Assembly: GCF_003945595.2 (NCBI RefSeq)
Contig: NW_024104898.1
Location: forward strand, 496,001 to 560,000
Direction of reading: 5' to 3'
Length of the DNA stretch: 64,000 bases
Origin: Pipra filicauda
Lineage: Eukaryota > Chordata > Aves > Passeriformes > Pipridae
The position numbers were made by a program, and so were the translations under genes. The notes under the pieces are model-generated. The model was not told where the DNA came from and made no database searches. It worked only from the letters and a program-made list of their open reading frames with translations. Of this stretch, positions 37,877-49,235 are shown piece after piece; positions within the stretch are counted from its first letter, which is position 1; the number at the start of each line of letters is the position of its first letter.

Positions 37877-38011
37877 CTGAGATTAGCTCAGTTGGTTGGA
37901 GCCCAGTGCTAACAATGCAAAGGTTGTGGGTTTGATCCCTGTAGGGGCCATTCACTTATGAGTTGGACTCAGTGATCCTTGTGGGTCCCTTCCACAGAAT
38001 ATTCTGTGATA
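37877..38011 (+). mobile_element. TguSINE1-like SINE (tRNA-Ile head, CR1 tail)
   Basis: The first 74 nt (37877-37950) fit a tRNA-Ile gene: box A TAGCTCAGTTGG at 37884-37895, an anticodon region GTGCTAACAATGC (CTAACAA against CTAATAA in tRNA-Ile), box B GGTTTGATCCC at 37929-37939 and the acceptor-like end GGGGCCA. The remaining 60 nt match the CR1 3' end (AGTTGGACTCAGTGATCCTT, then GGGTCCCTTCC, then AGAATATTCTGTGAT). TguSINE1 of passerines has exactly this structure and is thought to be mobilised by CR1 reverse transcriptase. The internal Pol III promoter boxes are nearly intact. There is no poly(A), as expected for a CR1-tailed SINE. Confidence 0.93.
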
Positions 38012-38339
38012 AAAATCAACAACTGGTCTCCATCTCTCCCTTAAAAAAAATTCAGAGACCCAACCACATTCTTACACCAAAGAAAGGTTTATTATTTGGA
38101 AAGCATTCAAGAAGAAAACTATTTAGCTAGAAGATAAAATAATGTGATCATTAATGATTTTTTTTGAAGTCACATTATATATCTGGTCAATATTTTAATT
38201 AATGTGTATGGCTTTTTGTTTCTGTGGTTACTCAGACATTCATAACAGCAACTGGATGTGAAATGGGTCTGAATCCTTGCATACACAGGCTTTCAAATGT
38301 GGTACAGCAGCACATTCAAATGCCACAAGGAAACCATTA
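38012..38339. other. anonymous non-coding spacer
   Basis: AT-rich sequence between the SINE and the CpG-retaining patch. Nothing recognisable. Confidence 0.5.
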
Positions 38340-38610
38340 GACATACCCACGCTGTCTGCTGGGCAGAGCACCGAGGCTGTCTTTGAAACCAAATTCACTG
38401 TCTGTGCACACAGTGAACCTGAAAACACGGCCCCACACCTGACGCGATAGTGCCTAACAGAGCATGCAAGCTCCTGTGTGCCAAGGTGAATTAAAACAAC
38501 ACAGGGATATCCAGGCAGGCCGGCGCTGCCTGACTGCAAGTGTCCACAAGTCACCCACGTCAGTAAGAGACGGGCAAGTTGTTGCATGCTCACGGCCACT
38601 TTCAAAAATG
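38340..38610. promoter_or_regulatory. CpG-retaining GC-rich patch
   Basis: Ten CpGs (38350, 38372, 38428, 38443, 38445, 38521, 38524, 38558, 38571, 38592) fall in about 245 bp, in a window where many kilobases have almost none, and local GC is higher than the surroundings. A 130-codon frame on the - strand (38240-38632) spans it, but it has no recognisable domain and higher GC alone lengthens open frames. Possibilities are a small unmethylated regulatory element or promoter, a fairly recent insertion not yet decayed, or an exon of an unannotated transcript. Confidence 0.35.
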
Positions 38611-39011
38611 ATTTTAGAAGAGGTGTGAACATAGCTGCTAGGGGTGATTATTGCTGCCTCTTTTTGGTTTATCACACAGTTTCATGTGGCTGGGAAGGGG
38701 GGAGCTGGTGCATAACATGAAGAATGAAAATGATGTTATCAGAATGATGAGGAAAAATGGCTAGATAAAATAATAAGCACATAGCACCTGTGTTATGTAG
38801 TGGTGAAAGGGGGGAACTATGCAGCATGAGGCCAGCTGGGGAGTTGGCATTGAGAGACACTGAGCATCTGAACAGGGAAGAATGACTTGCACTTGTCAGG
38901 GTTCATGGTGTTTTGCACCAGGACATGCCAGTTCATTAAGATCCCATTAAGAAAGGTGCTCAGACTCTGTAAAGTATAGCTTTAAATGTCAGTTATTTGG
39001 ATGAATGTTAT
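38611..39011. other. anonymous non-coding spacer
   Basis: No gene or clear repeat. The CR1 copy that ends at 39080 may start somewhere in this stretch, but I cannot trace it upstream of about 39010. Confidence 0.45.
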
Positions 39012-39080
39012 AAAGAAGAAGAAGGTTGGACTTGATGATCTTGGAGATATTTTACAACACTAATGATTCTATGATTCTTT
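39012..39080 (+). mobile_element. CR1 LINE 3'-end stub
   Basis: Matches the last 60-70 nt of CR1: AGAAGGTTGGACTTGATGATCTT (about 39020-39042) and the terminal octamer-type repeats GATTCTATGATTCT (about 39065-39078). CR1 ends in short direct repeats of ATTCTRTG, which are seen here. Severe 5' truncation is usual for the family. Confidence 0.85.
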
Positions 39081-39479
39081 TACCCTATAATAGGTAAGAT
39101 GTGTCAAGCATGTTCAGCTTTGGGCAGGGAGACAAGGAATGAAGTGTATTTTCTATAATGTATTTTCTGTGTCTCAAACATGTAACAGTGTCATCTGGAA
39201 AGTCTTCAGTGCAACAACCCTTGTTAATATTTTCACCATCTGTGCCCTTCTCTCAACACCTGATTCTGATTCTTCGAAGACAGCCTTTTGTCATTTTCCC
39301 CAGTTTCATGGAAAAAGAAACATAGTGTTCCTCTTTAAAAAATAGATAGGTTGACTGAACTTCAATTCTCATAAAAGTATCAAACCAGGTATTTACGCAG
39401 TGTATTTGTAATTTCTAGAAGGCTGCAGGGTAATAAGTAAAGAGCAGGGAGAGCTTATAAAGAAGCAGAGACGTAGTAC
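39081..39479. other. anonymous non-coding spacer
   Basis: Unclassified sequence between two CR1 remnants. A 68-codon open frame at 39139-39345 (+) has no recognisable domain. Confidence 0.45.
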
Positions 39480-40440
39480 TAATGCAATTTCCTTCTGTAA
39501 CACAGTAATTGGCCATGTGGATATTAGAGAAATAGTAAATGGCTATCTTAATTTGGCCTTAGATGATATAAGCAACTTAGGGATATATGGTAAAGTAAAT
39601 CTTATAATACGGTAACTGGAAATTGTGCTCAAAGGATACTTACTAATATTGCTCTGTCAAAATAGATGACTGTATTAAGCACATTTAGAAAAGTCTTTTC
39701 CTAAATCAATATTTTCACCATTTTCACTAGTGACTTAGACATTTGGGGGGAAAGTACTTTATTTTATTAAAATTCTAAGTATGTAAATTATGTTTCAGTA
39801 ACGACAAGAACAAAGTAGTACACTGAAAAAAATTATTTGCATGATTAAAAATTGGAGAAAAAATAGTTATAGGGCCTTTCTAGGCAAAATGGTTAGGAGA
39901 TTTAGTAGATCACAAACTGAATATAATGAAGGATGCACAAAAATGAGTAAGATACTATAAAAGTATGTGTCATAACTCTCCCAGTTAGCTCTGGCAAGAC
40001 CTCGTTTGAAGCCTTATGCTCAAACTTGAGCAGCCCTTTTTAAGAAATGTTTGAACCAGAGGGAAGCAGCAAGGATGATCAAAATCTGAGAAAATCTGAC
40101 CTCTGAGACTGAAAGGATGAAATTTGTTTAGTCTAGGGAAGGGAGAAGTGAGGAGAGATGTGGGAACAGTCTTTAAGTACGTAGAGACTGCTATGGAAAG
40201 GTTAGAAACAAATTATTCTTCTTGTTTATTGAAGGTCAAGAAAAAATAAAATATGCTCAAACTGCAGTGCAGGGAATTCAGGTCAGACACAAAGGGAAGA
40301 CTTCCCAGCTGTAATATGATTAAGCACTGGAATAGATTCCTCACCAGATACAATACTTCAGGGCCCTTTGGTGCGCTTCCAGCCTTCTTACATGGTATGA
40401 GGAATCTTTCCCCAACAGTTCAGTTTAGGAAATATTTTCT
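39480..40440 (+). mobile_element. ancient CR1 LINE (reverse transcriptase 3' half)
   Basis: Collinear degraded matches to old amniote CR1 ORF2: the segment coding for the F-N-I-F-x-x-D-L-D region (CAATATTTTCACC...AGTGACTTAGACATTT, about 39708-39743), GTAGATCACAAACTGAATAT (about 39905-39924), AAAATCTGACCTCTGAGACTG (about 40090-40110), ACAGTCTTTAAGTACGTAGAG (about 40167-40187), then AAACTGCAGTGCAGGGAATTCAGGTCAGACA and ATTAAGCACTGGAATAGATTCC (about 40319-40340). Stops and indels break every frame. The part before 39700 is weaker. This is the longest LINE remnant in the window. Confidence 0.82.
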
Positions 40441-42579
40441 GTAAGTGGAAATGAGAAATGTTAGAAGGTAAGGTGTGGGGACAAGTTTATATTTTGGCTT
40501 AGATGGAGAGAGCTGGGTTAGGGGAAAATTCATGCAGGAAATATAAGGTGGTGATGGGGTCACTCAAAAATAGAGAGAAAATGGACCTGAAACCAAGTGA
40601 GGTTTTTGGTAGAGTGTGAGCCCCACCATGACTCCAAGTAAGGAAAGGAAGTGGCTCACTATGCTTGGTATGTAAGAGTCAGAAACTGCAAATATAATCA
40701 AAATATCTTGATTTTTCTAATTTTGTGTCATTGCCCAAATAATGCATAAGATGTTTAAAAAAACCATCTTCAAATACCCACCATTTCATTAGGAGGCTGT
40801 CAATGGTGCATTATATGGCAAAGGTCAATTGTGTTACATTTAATGAACTTGCTGATAGAAGAGGTGAAAAAGATTTCATGCCATAAATGGTGTTTTAAGA
40901 ACAAAACATAGGCTTTTGAAGAAATTATTTCCTTTTACAATGCTTGGAGTACACATGCTAGTCTACACATATGTCAACTTGCTGTTCCGAAAGATTTATC
41001 TCCCATTATCTCATACATTGTTGAGGCTCTTTGGGAATTCATGCTTGGTGCATTTGGCTGACAAAGCAATCTTTTGCTTCAGGATTCAGTATTTTATGCT
41101 GCTTAGTCCTAACTACAGCTGTCCAGGGCCACATGGTAATTCTGGTTAAAAAAATTAATTGATTTGCATCAGCAGAATATTTTATAAACTTCCTGGTAAA
41201 GTTGGTTTTTGCCTAAATATCCATAGTGCACTAGTACCAACATACTATTTCACTTGTAACAGTGAACTGATAATAGAATACTAGACAAAATTGTAGTGGA
41301 AAGCTACAGCTCTGGCTAAGTACAAAAGTTACAATGTTTTATTCAAATCCATCTAATCCAAAGATCTCCCTCGCAGATGAACATAACTTTTCTCTAAATG
41401 TATTTATATGATTAAAACAAAAAAAAAAGCCAAAGTAACATGAATAGGGTTTAGACCTAACTGGTGATGTGAAAGTAAGTAACCTGGACTGTGAATACGT
41501 GTTTAAAAGGTTATATTGAATATGTATTAATGTGTGATAACTGTACTTAGAAATTGCCTTCAAAAACGTATCCTTGGCTAAGTGTGTTTGCACAGCAAGA
41601 ATAAGTTTCTACCTCAAAGGGTTTACAAACTAAATAAATAAGAAAGAAAAGAGATGAAACTATGCAGAGAAATGAACATGTTCAAAATTTTGTAGCCAGG
41701 GAGATGGAAATATTATCAGTAGTATTATTGAGTCCCCGTTCAGTGACTCAGTGAAGCACATTGCCTGAAGAAATCTAAGTTTTACACACAAATAGTTCTT
41801 GAAGGTCTAACTACATGTGGCTTGCTCACAGTATTTGTCTTGTTGATTTCAAAAGGCTACTCATATGAATAAGGTAAGACAGTTTAGCCCCAGAGTTCCT
41901 TAGTCTTTCGTCTCTTTAGGCTGCCTGTATCCCTTCTTTCTCTGCTAGACAGACCAGCAGATCTTCCCCATAAAGATACCTTGTGAAGATTGTGAAGGTA
42001 GTGAGTCTTCATCAGACTCTTTCCACTTTTCTGTCACTCTGTTCTCCCTTTACAATGTCCATTCTTGTAATTATATCAAGTTTCTGGTGACACAAAGATT
42101 CTCTCTTCTCTTTATTACAGAACTTCTTTCAGCATTACTGTTTCCTTACAAATAGTCCTTTTCCATTTCTAGTATTATTTCCATATGCTTCAGATTATTT
42201 TCCCCCAATGTGTTAGCTTGTTAGACATGTTCTTTTCACAATTGTTTTCCACCCATGATTTAGTTGCATTACTGTTGATCTCTCTACACTTTATTTGTAT
42301 CTCCTAACAAATTAGAATCATATTGTAGCCTTTTACCATAGTCAACAGTGGGGATTTTTAAATCCTTAATCAGAAAACATGATGGCTTTGTATCTGATCT
42401 CATTGGCACAGCAGCATACTCCCTAATCTCTACCTTTGCTTTCTTCCTCCTTCGTCTTCCTCTTCCTAATTTTACCTTACTTCTCTGCTTCTTCTTCAAG
42501 AAGCCATGTACATGCAGACAACACTGTGCATGTTTAAAAAAAATCATGTCTTGATCTGAACTATGTTTTTCTACTAGTT
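40441..42579. other. anonymous non-coding sequence
   Basis: No gene or repeat family recognised. Open frames are under 90 codons; a pyrimidine-rich stretch lies at about 42430-42500. Confidence 0.5.
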
Positions 42580-42840
42580 ATGACTTTTTTAAGGTAAGAT
42601 CACCTGAAACTAATCTGTTCTGCCAAGGATTAATATATCTCCGATTACTGTAATTCATACGTTGATCTGTCAGTCACAAGGTTTGCATAACTCTTTATGT
42701 TGTCACAGCCCTGAGATTATTTTTTTCAGCCTGGGTTCTTTGGTGGAATTAAGTGTCTAAATCAGTGCTCTGTACAGTCATGGATAATGAAAATCTTAGC
42801 AGAATCATCAATATTTGTCTTTAGCTGAAAATAAACATTA
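42580..42840. promoter_or_regulatory. candidate conserved non-coding element
   Basis: Unique-looking AT-rich sequence with homeodomain-like cores (GGATTAATAT, CCGATTACTG), GGTTTGCATAAC near 42680 and CATGGATAATG near 42780. It contains no repeat signature and no open frame. The texture suggests a conserved element; this is inference only. Confidence 0.22.
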
Positions 42841-45029
42841 ATTCTATGGGATGACAGTAGTGCTGCATGTGAAACACACAGTATTGAGGCTGGGCCCTCT
42901 GCGGAGCTTCATTCTGCAGATCCAATTCTATTGCACTGATGCTAATACAGATATAAGCAAAAAATATACTTGCTCCCTAATTTGTGAGTTTTTGCTACAG
43001 CAAAAACATTAAAATAAAAGATTATTGGGCTGACTTTATCAGCGATGGAACTCTGCAGATTTCACAGGCATTACACCTGGAATGATAGTTAACCAGTGAC
43101 AACATAAAATGTGTGAATGTGGATCAAATCATTAATATAGGTAAAGCTGATATAAAATGACAGCTCTTTAATTGTAGATCACCTCAAGAGAGTGAAATAA
43201 CTATCTTCCAGTAATAATTTATTAAATAGTGGGTACTACAAAGTGAATACAGACATGTGTATATCTCTGTTAGATAGAAAGCTGATAAATCCTACAAACT
43301 CTGTTATGGGAGTCACAAAACTACTCATAGAAGATGAACATGTTTACTAAAAGAGAAACCATGTTTAGATTTCAGTTTCATAAATCCTAAAGGATGACAT
43401 TACTAATTCTCTCCTAGGAAGAAAGACCCTGAGTGAAGTGTTCAGAAGTTTCATTGACCAAGTGACTACATTTGGAGCAGATTCATGACAAAATTTACAT
43501 CCCATCAGGGAAGTGGTTTGAAGAAAGGTAGGAGCTTGTTCAGTAGATCTGTGTCAATGCAGAGCCCAGTTCCTTTGTCTCTTAGATATGTGGCCAAGAA
43601 ATATACTCACAGCATAAGAAACTAGCTGTACAGTATTTGGCACTTTGACCAGCAAGGTAGCTTTAAACAATTTTCACACCATTTAGTGACACCCCAGGGA
43701 CTGGAGAAGTGTTGGGTTTAATTTAGACCGCACTGTCTGTAATTTCCTAAGCATTGCATGGCATTTAACCCTCTTTAAACTTATTCCTTCTGACCTCAGA
43801 ATGCTTCTAGTGCTTTGAAAGAGGTCCTAGAGGAAAAGTTTTATGGTTGCCTCATTATATTGCTCAGGCAGTCCTTCCCTAGACAAACACAGAAATTTTA
43901 TTCTGTTTATACCATCTGGCACTTTTATTTGTTTTGAATCTTACATTAGAAAACCTTACCGCCTAAACATAAGGTATTGATTGCATTAAAACACCTCTTC
44001 TGTTTTTATTAGATTGCACATGCCAGTGGTTCCTTATCACGCAGTCTCAGAGGATATGACAGAAAACTATCACCTTTTTATGCCAGGATTGTTTAATGAA
44101 ACTTATGGAGAAGATCTTCTTTGCTCTATAATTTTTTTTTTGCATTTCTGTCTTTCCAAAAACCTACTGGTTTTCTGTCTTCTTACATTTTATGGCTTTT
44201 CCACAAGTGCTTCCTCAAGTGGGGAAAAAATATCTCCCAAGTATCAGTTTTCAGGTTTGTTAGTACTGTGTGGAACTAGACAAGGATGTTCCACTTGGCC
44301 TCATAGAAAAGTCCTAAAACTTTAAATTTAATTGTGGCCTAAAATTAGAAACCATCTGAGAAAAAAAAAAAAGCAACCAAACTTACCCAAAAAGATGACT
44401 TAGTGTTAGTTCCTGTCTTCCCAAATACTTCTACAGCCCAGTGCTTTGCTCTCCCTCTCAGTTGACCTATAAAAGAGGGCTTTGCTGTCATTTTCTTGTG
44501 GTTTTTCTCTTTCTCAGGCACTTCCTTCAGCTTTCAGCACTGCATTGCAAGCTCTAGGTCAGATCCTGCTTTCGCATACAGCACAGTCAGGGGATTATGT
44601 CCCACTCACCCTTTCCCATTTACTACAGTTTTATGAACAGTGCTTTGTTTTGGTGGAGAAGTGTGCTGGGTCCTGTGCACTGCTGCTCTACACCAGATTT
44701 GGTCCCTGTTGTCAGGGCAGGTGGCACTGTGACCTGATGGAGTTTTACAGACTTTGTTTCAATGTTACTAACAATGTAAAGGGCAAAAAGCAAGGATAAT
44801 ATGGACCAAGCATTCTGAATTCTCTTACTTCTATAGCATGTGAGCACATCCAGATTTCAGTTTCAAGAAATATATCACACATTTTCACAGGAGGTGAAAA
44901 TCACCCTTAGGCATGAATTGTCCTTTCTCTTCTTGTGATTTCTAAAATAAGCCCCTTGCAAATGCAAATGGGATTGCAGTAAATAAGATAATTCAGTAAA
45001 ACCTAATTCATAAAAGTGTAAACATATAC
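42841..45029. other. anonymous non-coding sequence
   Basis: No coding exon was recognised. Frames of 103 and 105 codons at 44014-44325 and 44482-44799 (+) carry no domain. Short pieces such as 42885-42960 and 43040-43085 faintly resemble old amniote interspersed repeats. Confidence 0.45.
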
Positions 45030-45112
45030 TCCCATCCCTCTGGCAATATATTCCAATGTTTAAATCAAGCTTTATGTTTCTTTTAAACAGTCTTTAAACC
45101 TGCCTCCATGGA
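45030..45112 (-). mobile_element. ancient CR1/L2-type LINE fragment
   Basis: The + strand reads CCCTCTGGCAATATATTCCA (about 45036-45055) and then TTTAAACAGTCTTTAAACCTGCCTCC (about 45081-45106). This resembles the reverse complement of the region coding for the C-terminal end of old CR1/L2 ORF2, where a GTGAGTTCCA block and an AAACCTGCCTCC block occur at this spacing. It is short and diverged, so the family is provisional. Confidence 0.5.
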
Positions 45113-48100
45113 AAAGTTATTACAAAGTTTGAAAATATCCTCTATCATATTATTTATGAACTCCGAATTTTTCCAGGACCCTGTATTATTTCTAAGCTTG
45201 TTTCCCCAGGAGTCCCATTATGAAATGAACTTTAAAGCCACAGTTGGAAGGTGAATTGTATACCAATCATATAAAATATAAAGTTCCAGCCCAGCAAACA
45301 CATCTGTGTCTAACTTTAAGCCTATGAATATTTCTACTAACACAGTGGAAGTACTCCCACTAAAGTTAAGTATATCTATTAAGTGTTTAGAGGCTTGGAT
45401 CTGAAAGTACCACAATAATAATCATAAGTAAATATTTGTACAGCCTTTCCTTTCTCTAAATGTTTAATTATTTGAGCATCTTTAGGATTCCTAGCTAAGA
45501 AGTTTGTTTTGCAATATTAATAGTTTTGGAGCAAACCCAAAAGCTAGACCTCTGCAGACCTTGCCAATTTTGATTTACTTGGGCATCAACAATTTCTGGA
45601 TACTCCAGTTCTGGTTTGTATCCCTGCAACTTAAGATTAGTATGCTGTGTTCAACTTAATAAAGACGAAGAAAATTTAGTATCTTCAGTTACAGCATTAT
45701 GAAATATAAATATGTTGGCTTGGGGTTTGATCGAAACCAGTAACAGGACAAATAGCTGTTTAATTGGAAATTCTTAAAGGTAGGTCAAATTTAGAAAAAA
45801 ATACATTTTTTTTGGAGAGGGCAATGTTTCCAGCTTGTCTAGGCTAGAAAACCAGACCTCGACTGAAAACATTTAAATTCTTCTGTAGACAGAAATTTGC
45901 AGTTAAATAAGTGTAAACACAATTTGACACCTCTTTAAGTGTGTTTGTCAGCACAAGCCCACATTTCAGTTGTAACTGCCACACTTTGTTTTAAATATAG
46001 CCTGTTTTTCTTAGCACAGCCAAAAGGAGACATGAGGAAGGAAAATGAGTCTTCCCTAACTATAGAGGCACACCAACTTACTAGCAATTCTGCTTCATAA
46101 GGTTCATTTTAAGTCAGAACTATTGCATGTTACATGTTCAAGAGGTTATGTGTTCTTTTATATTCCATATTTCCTTGTAGTCTGTCTGTGCGCAAGTGAT
46201 GGACACAACCCATCAGCATTAGAGTTTCAGAGACCGCCAGAAGTTCACTGTAGATGTGTTTAAAACATCTACAGCTTTTGAGGAAAAAAACCAGCCACTT
46301 TGCAACCAAGTACAATATATGAGAATTGAAAGCAAGTACAAGCTTGCTACTGTGGTTCCAGCTGTGTTCACAGGTAAATGAATATCAGCTTTTGTAAAAA
46401 GTAAACACCGAGGGGGATCATATTTCAAAAGGGGCATATAGAGAACCCAGAGGTCTGTAGAAATGTCCCTTCAAATGCAAAAGTGGTGAGAGAAATGTAT
46501 CAGTTTCACATTTTGGGGAGCGGGAAGCATAGCTGTGGCAAATGAACAACCTTCTTTTGGAATAAAAGTAATTCCGATGACAACATGATGCATTCACGTA
46601 CATGTGGAGGCAAGTGTGACTGTCAGTAGGTGGAAGTTAGCTGTTCACATCTGGGCAGGATGCACTGACCATCACCAGGGATGAGAGGTCATTATAATAG
46701 GAGTTCCACCTCACTTTGATTTGCTGACTGTAACTGATGCACAGATACCAGGAATGCAAAAATTACCCAATAAAAGTCATAGTGGAAATTTGTGAACATT
46801 TGCACTATGTCACTTTTTGTCTTTACTTTTAAGTAAACCTGCACTTCAGGTCAACATACAAACTCACCAAAAGATCTCAGAAACTAATAATAATACAGTA
46901 TTTTAAATAGCAGTAGGAAAGTTAAACAAAACATAAGCAGAGGAGATACGACATGACTCCTATTAAATGAATTCTAACATCTATTAAATTAAATTCAGCC
47001 GCCACATTCAGGGTCTACAATAAAGGGGAAAGAAAGTATCCATTTAGATAAATCTAGATATTACCAGATTCTTTTTAAAAAAATAAAAAAACCAGAACCA
47101 CATCCCACAATTGCCATGCTCTTGTGACAAAAACCCGCATCATGAAGTTACTCAAAAAATAGAATGAATTGTCATAAAATATTTGTACTCAGTGAAAAAT
47201 TCCTAGCAACTTGAAGCATATGTTAATGCCAGTTAACTTTAGATTCCCTCAACTCTGCTAGCACAACATCATATGGAAACCTCCCTTCCTTTGGCATGCC
47301 AGTGCTCCTCGCTGCCAGGGCTCTGCACATAAACTGAGATTGGGTCTGATGGAGGCGTGGTTTTAGATTAACTTTTTCCTTTCATCAGGCTTCTGGAAAG
47401 AGTCTTGTTTCTATTCCCATGCCCAGGGTTGCAGTAGTAGAAAAAGAAAGATAAAAAAGCCCAGCATACAAGTCAGGAGAAGCTAGGGTCAACAAAAGTC
47501 TTTCTTCTTCACTACTTACCTTTTCCAGGCTGAGCTTTATTAGACCCTGAGACTGGTTTCCTTTCCAAAAATAAGAAATATAGGACAAACACTAGGACGC
47601 CTTGCGTGACGAAGACTTAGAAAAAAACCTGTCAAACCAACAGTCTGGGAAATAGCCAAACAAATGTCAGTTCTCCCAGTTTTGCTTCTTATAATTGAAC
47701 CCAATCTATAAAAAGTTTGTACTAGTAACAAAATTCAATCTGCTGGAGTAAAACCCTTCCTCGGAGCAAAAAAGCTATCTTTTCTCCATCTCTCAAATTA
47801 ATCTTTGCCAAGAAAGTATACATATCTCAAAAGTTAAACAAGATATTTTTGTTCCTAGCTACCCGCAAAAGAACATCTTTCAATATTGTTTTGGAAATAC
47901 TGCAGCACAATTAAGATAGAGCATAAATCATAGAAAGAATATTTCCTGTAGCCTTTGAAATATTCTGAAGCAGCCTGAGCAAAAGAAAAGCTCTTTACTG
48001 TTGCTTAAGGCTTAGTGAATATTCCTGTCCAAGAAACCAAGTTATGATTAAGATCTCACAAAAAAAAAAGTTCTCTTGTGTTTCAAAGACAGAAAATATT

Positions 48101-49069
48101 ACAATGCTTGCATATATTCTGTTTAAAGTAAAACACCCCATAACTGCAAACAGGACTTCATGACCTGCTGGGAAAGTAAAAGCTTTGGGCCATGTTCAGA
48201 TCCCAAGTGCCAAAGCGATTTTAAAGTGGAAAGGGAATTTTGGGGCAAAGGAAGGACAGCCATGAAAGAACAGGGAGAAGGGTCCAAAGAGTTTTAATAA
48301 CTAAGGGCCTTAAAAAGAATATAATTTCTTTCAACTCTACTATGAGAAAAATGTGGGAAATGAAAAGAGCCTGCATTTTATTCCCTCTCCACCCAGTCAG
48401 GTTGTCTGAAGGAGCTCTTGAAGACAGAAGAAACAGTTCAAAGGTCCATTTGTGAAGGACCTTGATCTCCCTGACATCTATCAGACTGCACACTCTTCAG
48501 CTTATTAACACAGAAGCAAAACCATGTTTGTGCTTAAGTCAATAATCAAATTCCCATTTAATTCCGTGACATTATCAAAGGTACTTCAGGAGTTTATCTC
48601 AAGATATTTGGTAGACACACAAGGTTTCCATTCAGACTCTGGAAATTCCTGCTTCTTGTCTCAGCATTTGTTCTCAGAACTGGCTTAGTAGATATGTGTA
48701 TCTCCCCTTTGATAATGAAGACTTATGAAATGCCACCAGAGCATTCTCATTTCTGGCCTTTGCCTATGTGGAAGTCTGAATCATCCTGTCTGAGTTAAGG
48801 AAATACTATATGAGTAAATAGGTGCACTGGATCCACAGAAAGGATGAGATCAAAGGGTTGACATACTTTTTCATAATTTAGAAGATGCCTTCACATCATT
48901 ATGCTGTTGTATTTTGGCTAAGGCATTAAAAAAAGCAAAAAAAAAACCTCAATAAAACAAACGTCTGGATAAGAGAAGTTATTTCTGAAATTAAATTATT
49001 TTTTCAATTTATGTAAGCTGATTAACAGTGGATAGACTTTTATTTGTTAGAAGTGAAGAAATGAGAAAA
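45113..49069. other. anonymous non-coding sequence
   Basis: No gene, RNA or classifiable repeat. Short A runs occur near 48061 and 48930. The longest open frame is 90 codons (48221-48493, -). Confidence 0.5.
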
Positions 49070-49235
49070 TGAAGATAAACAGTGTCGCCTTTACTTTATG
49101 GAATAGTCATTTGATGTTTTTAATAGTATCATATAAGCGAGCAATAAAGTGATCAAAGCTCTATTCTTTAAAAGTAATCAGTATAGAAACAACATTAATT
49201 GCACAAAGATTCTTCAAATAAATGTCTAGAAATTA
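49070..49235. promoter_or_regulatory. candidate conserved non-coding element
   Basis: AT-rich, repeat-free sequence with two isolated CpGs and a TCF/LEF-like GATCAAAG at 49151-49158 beside CAATAAAGT. The texture fits a conserved element; no direct evidence is available. Confidence 0.2.
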
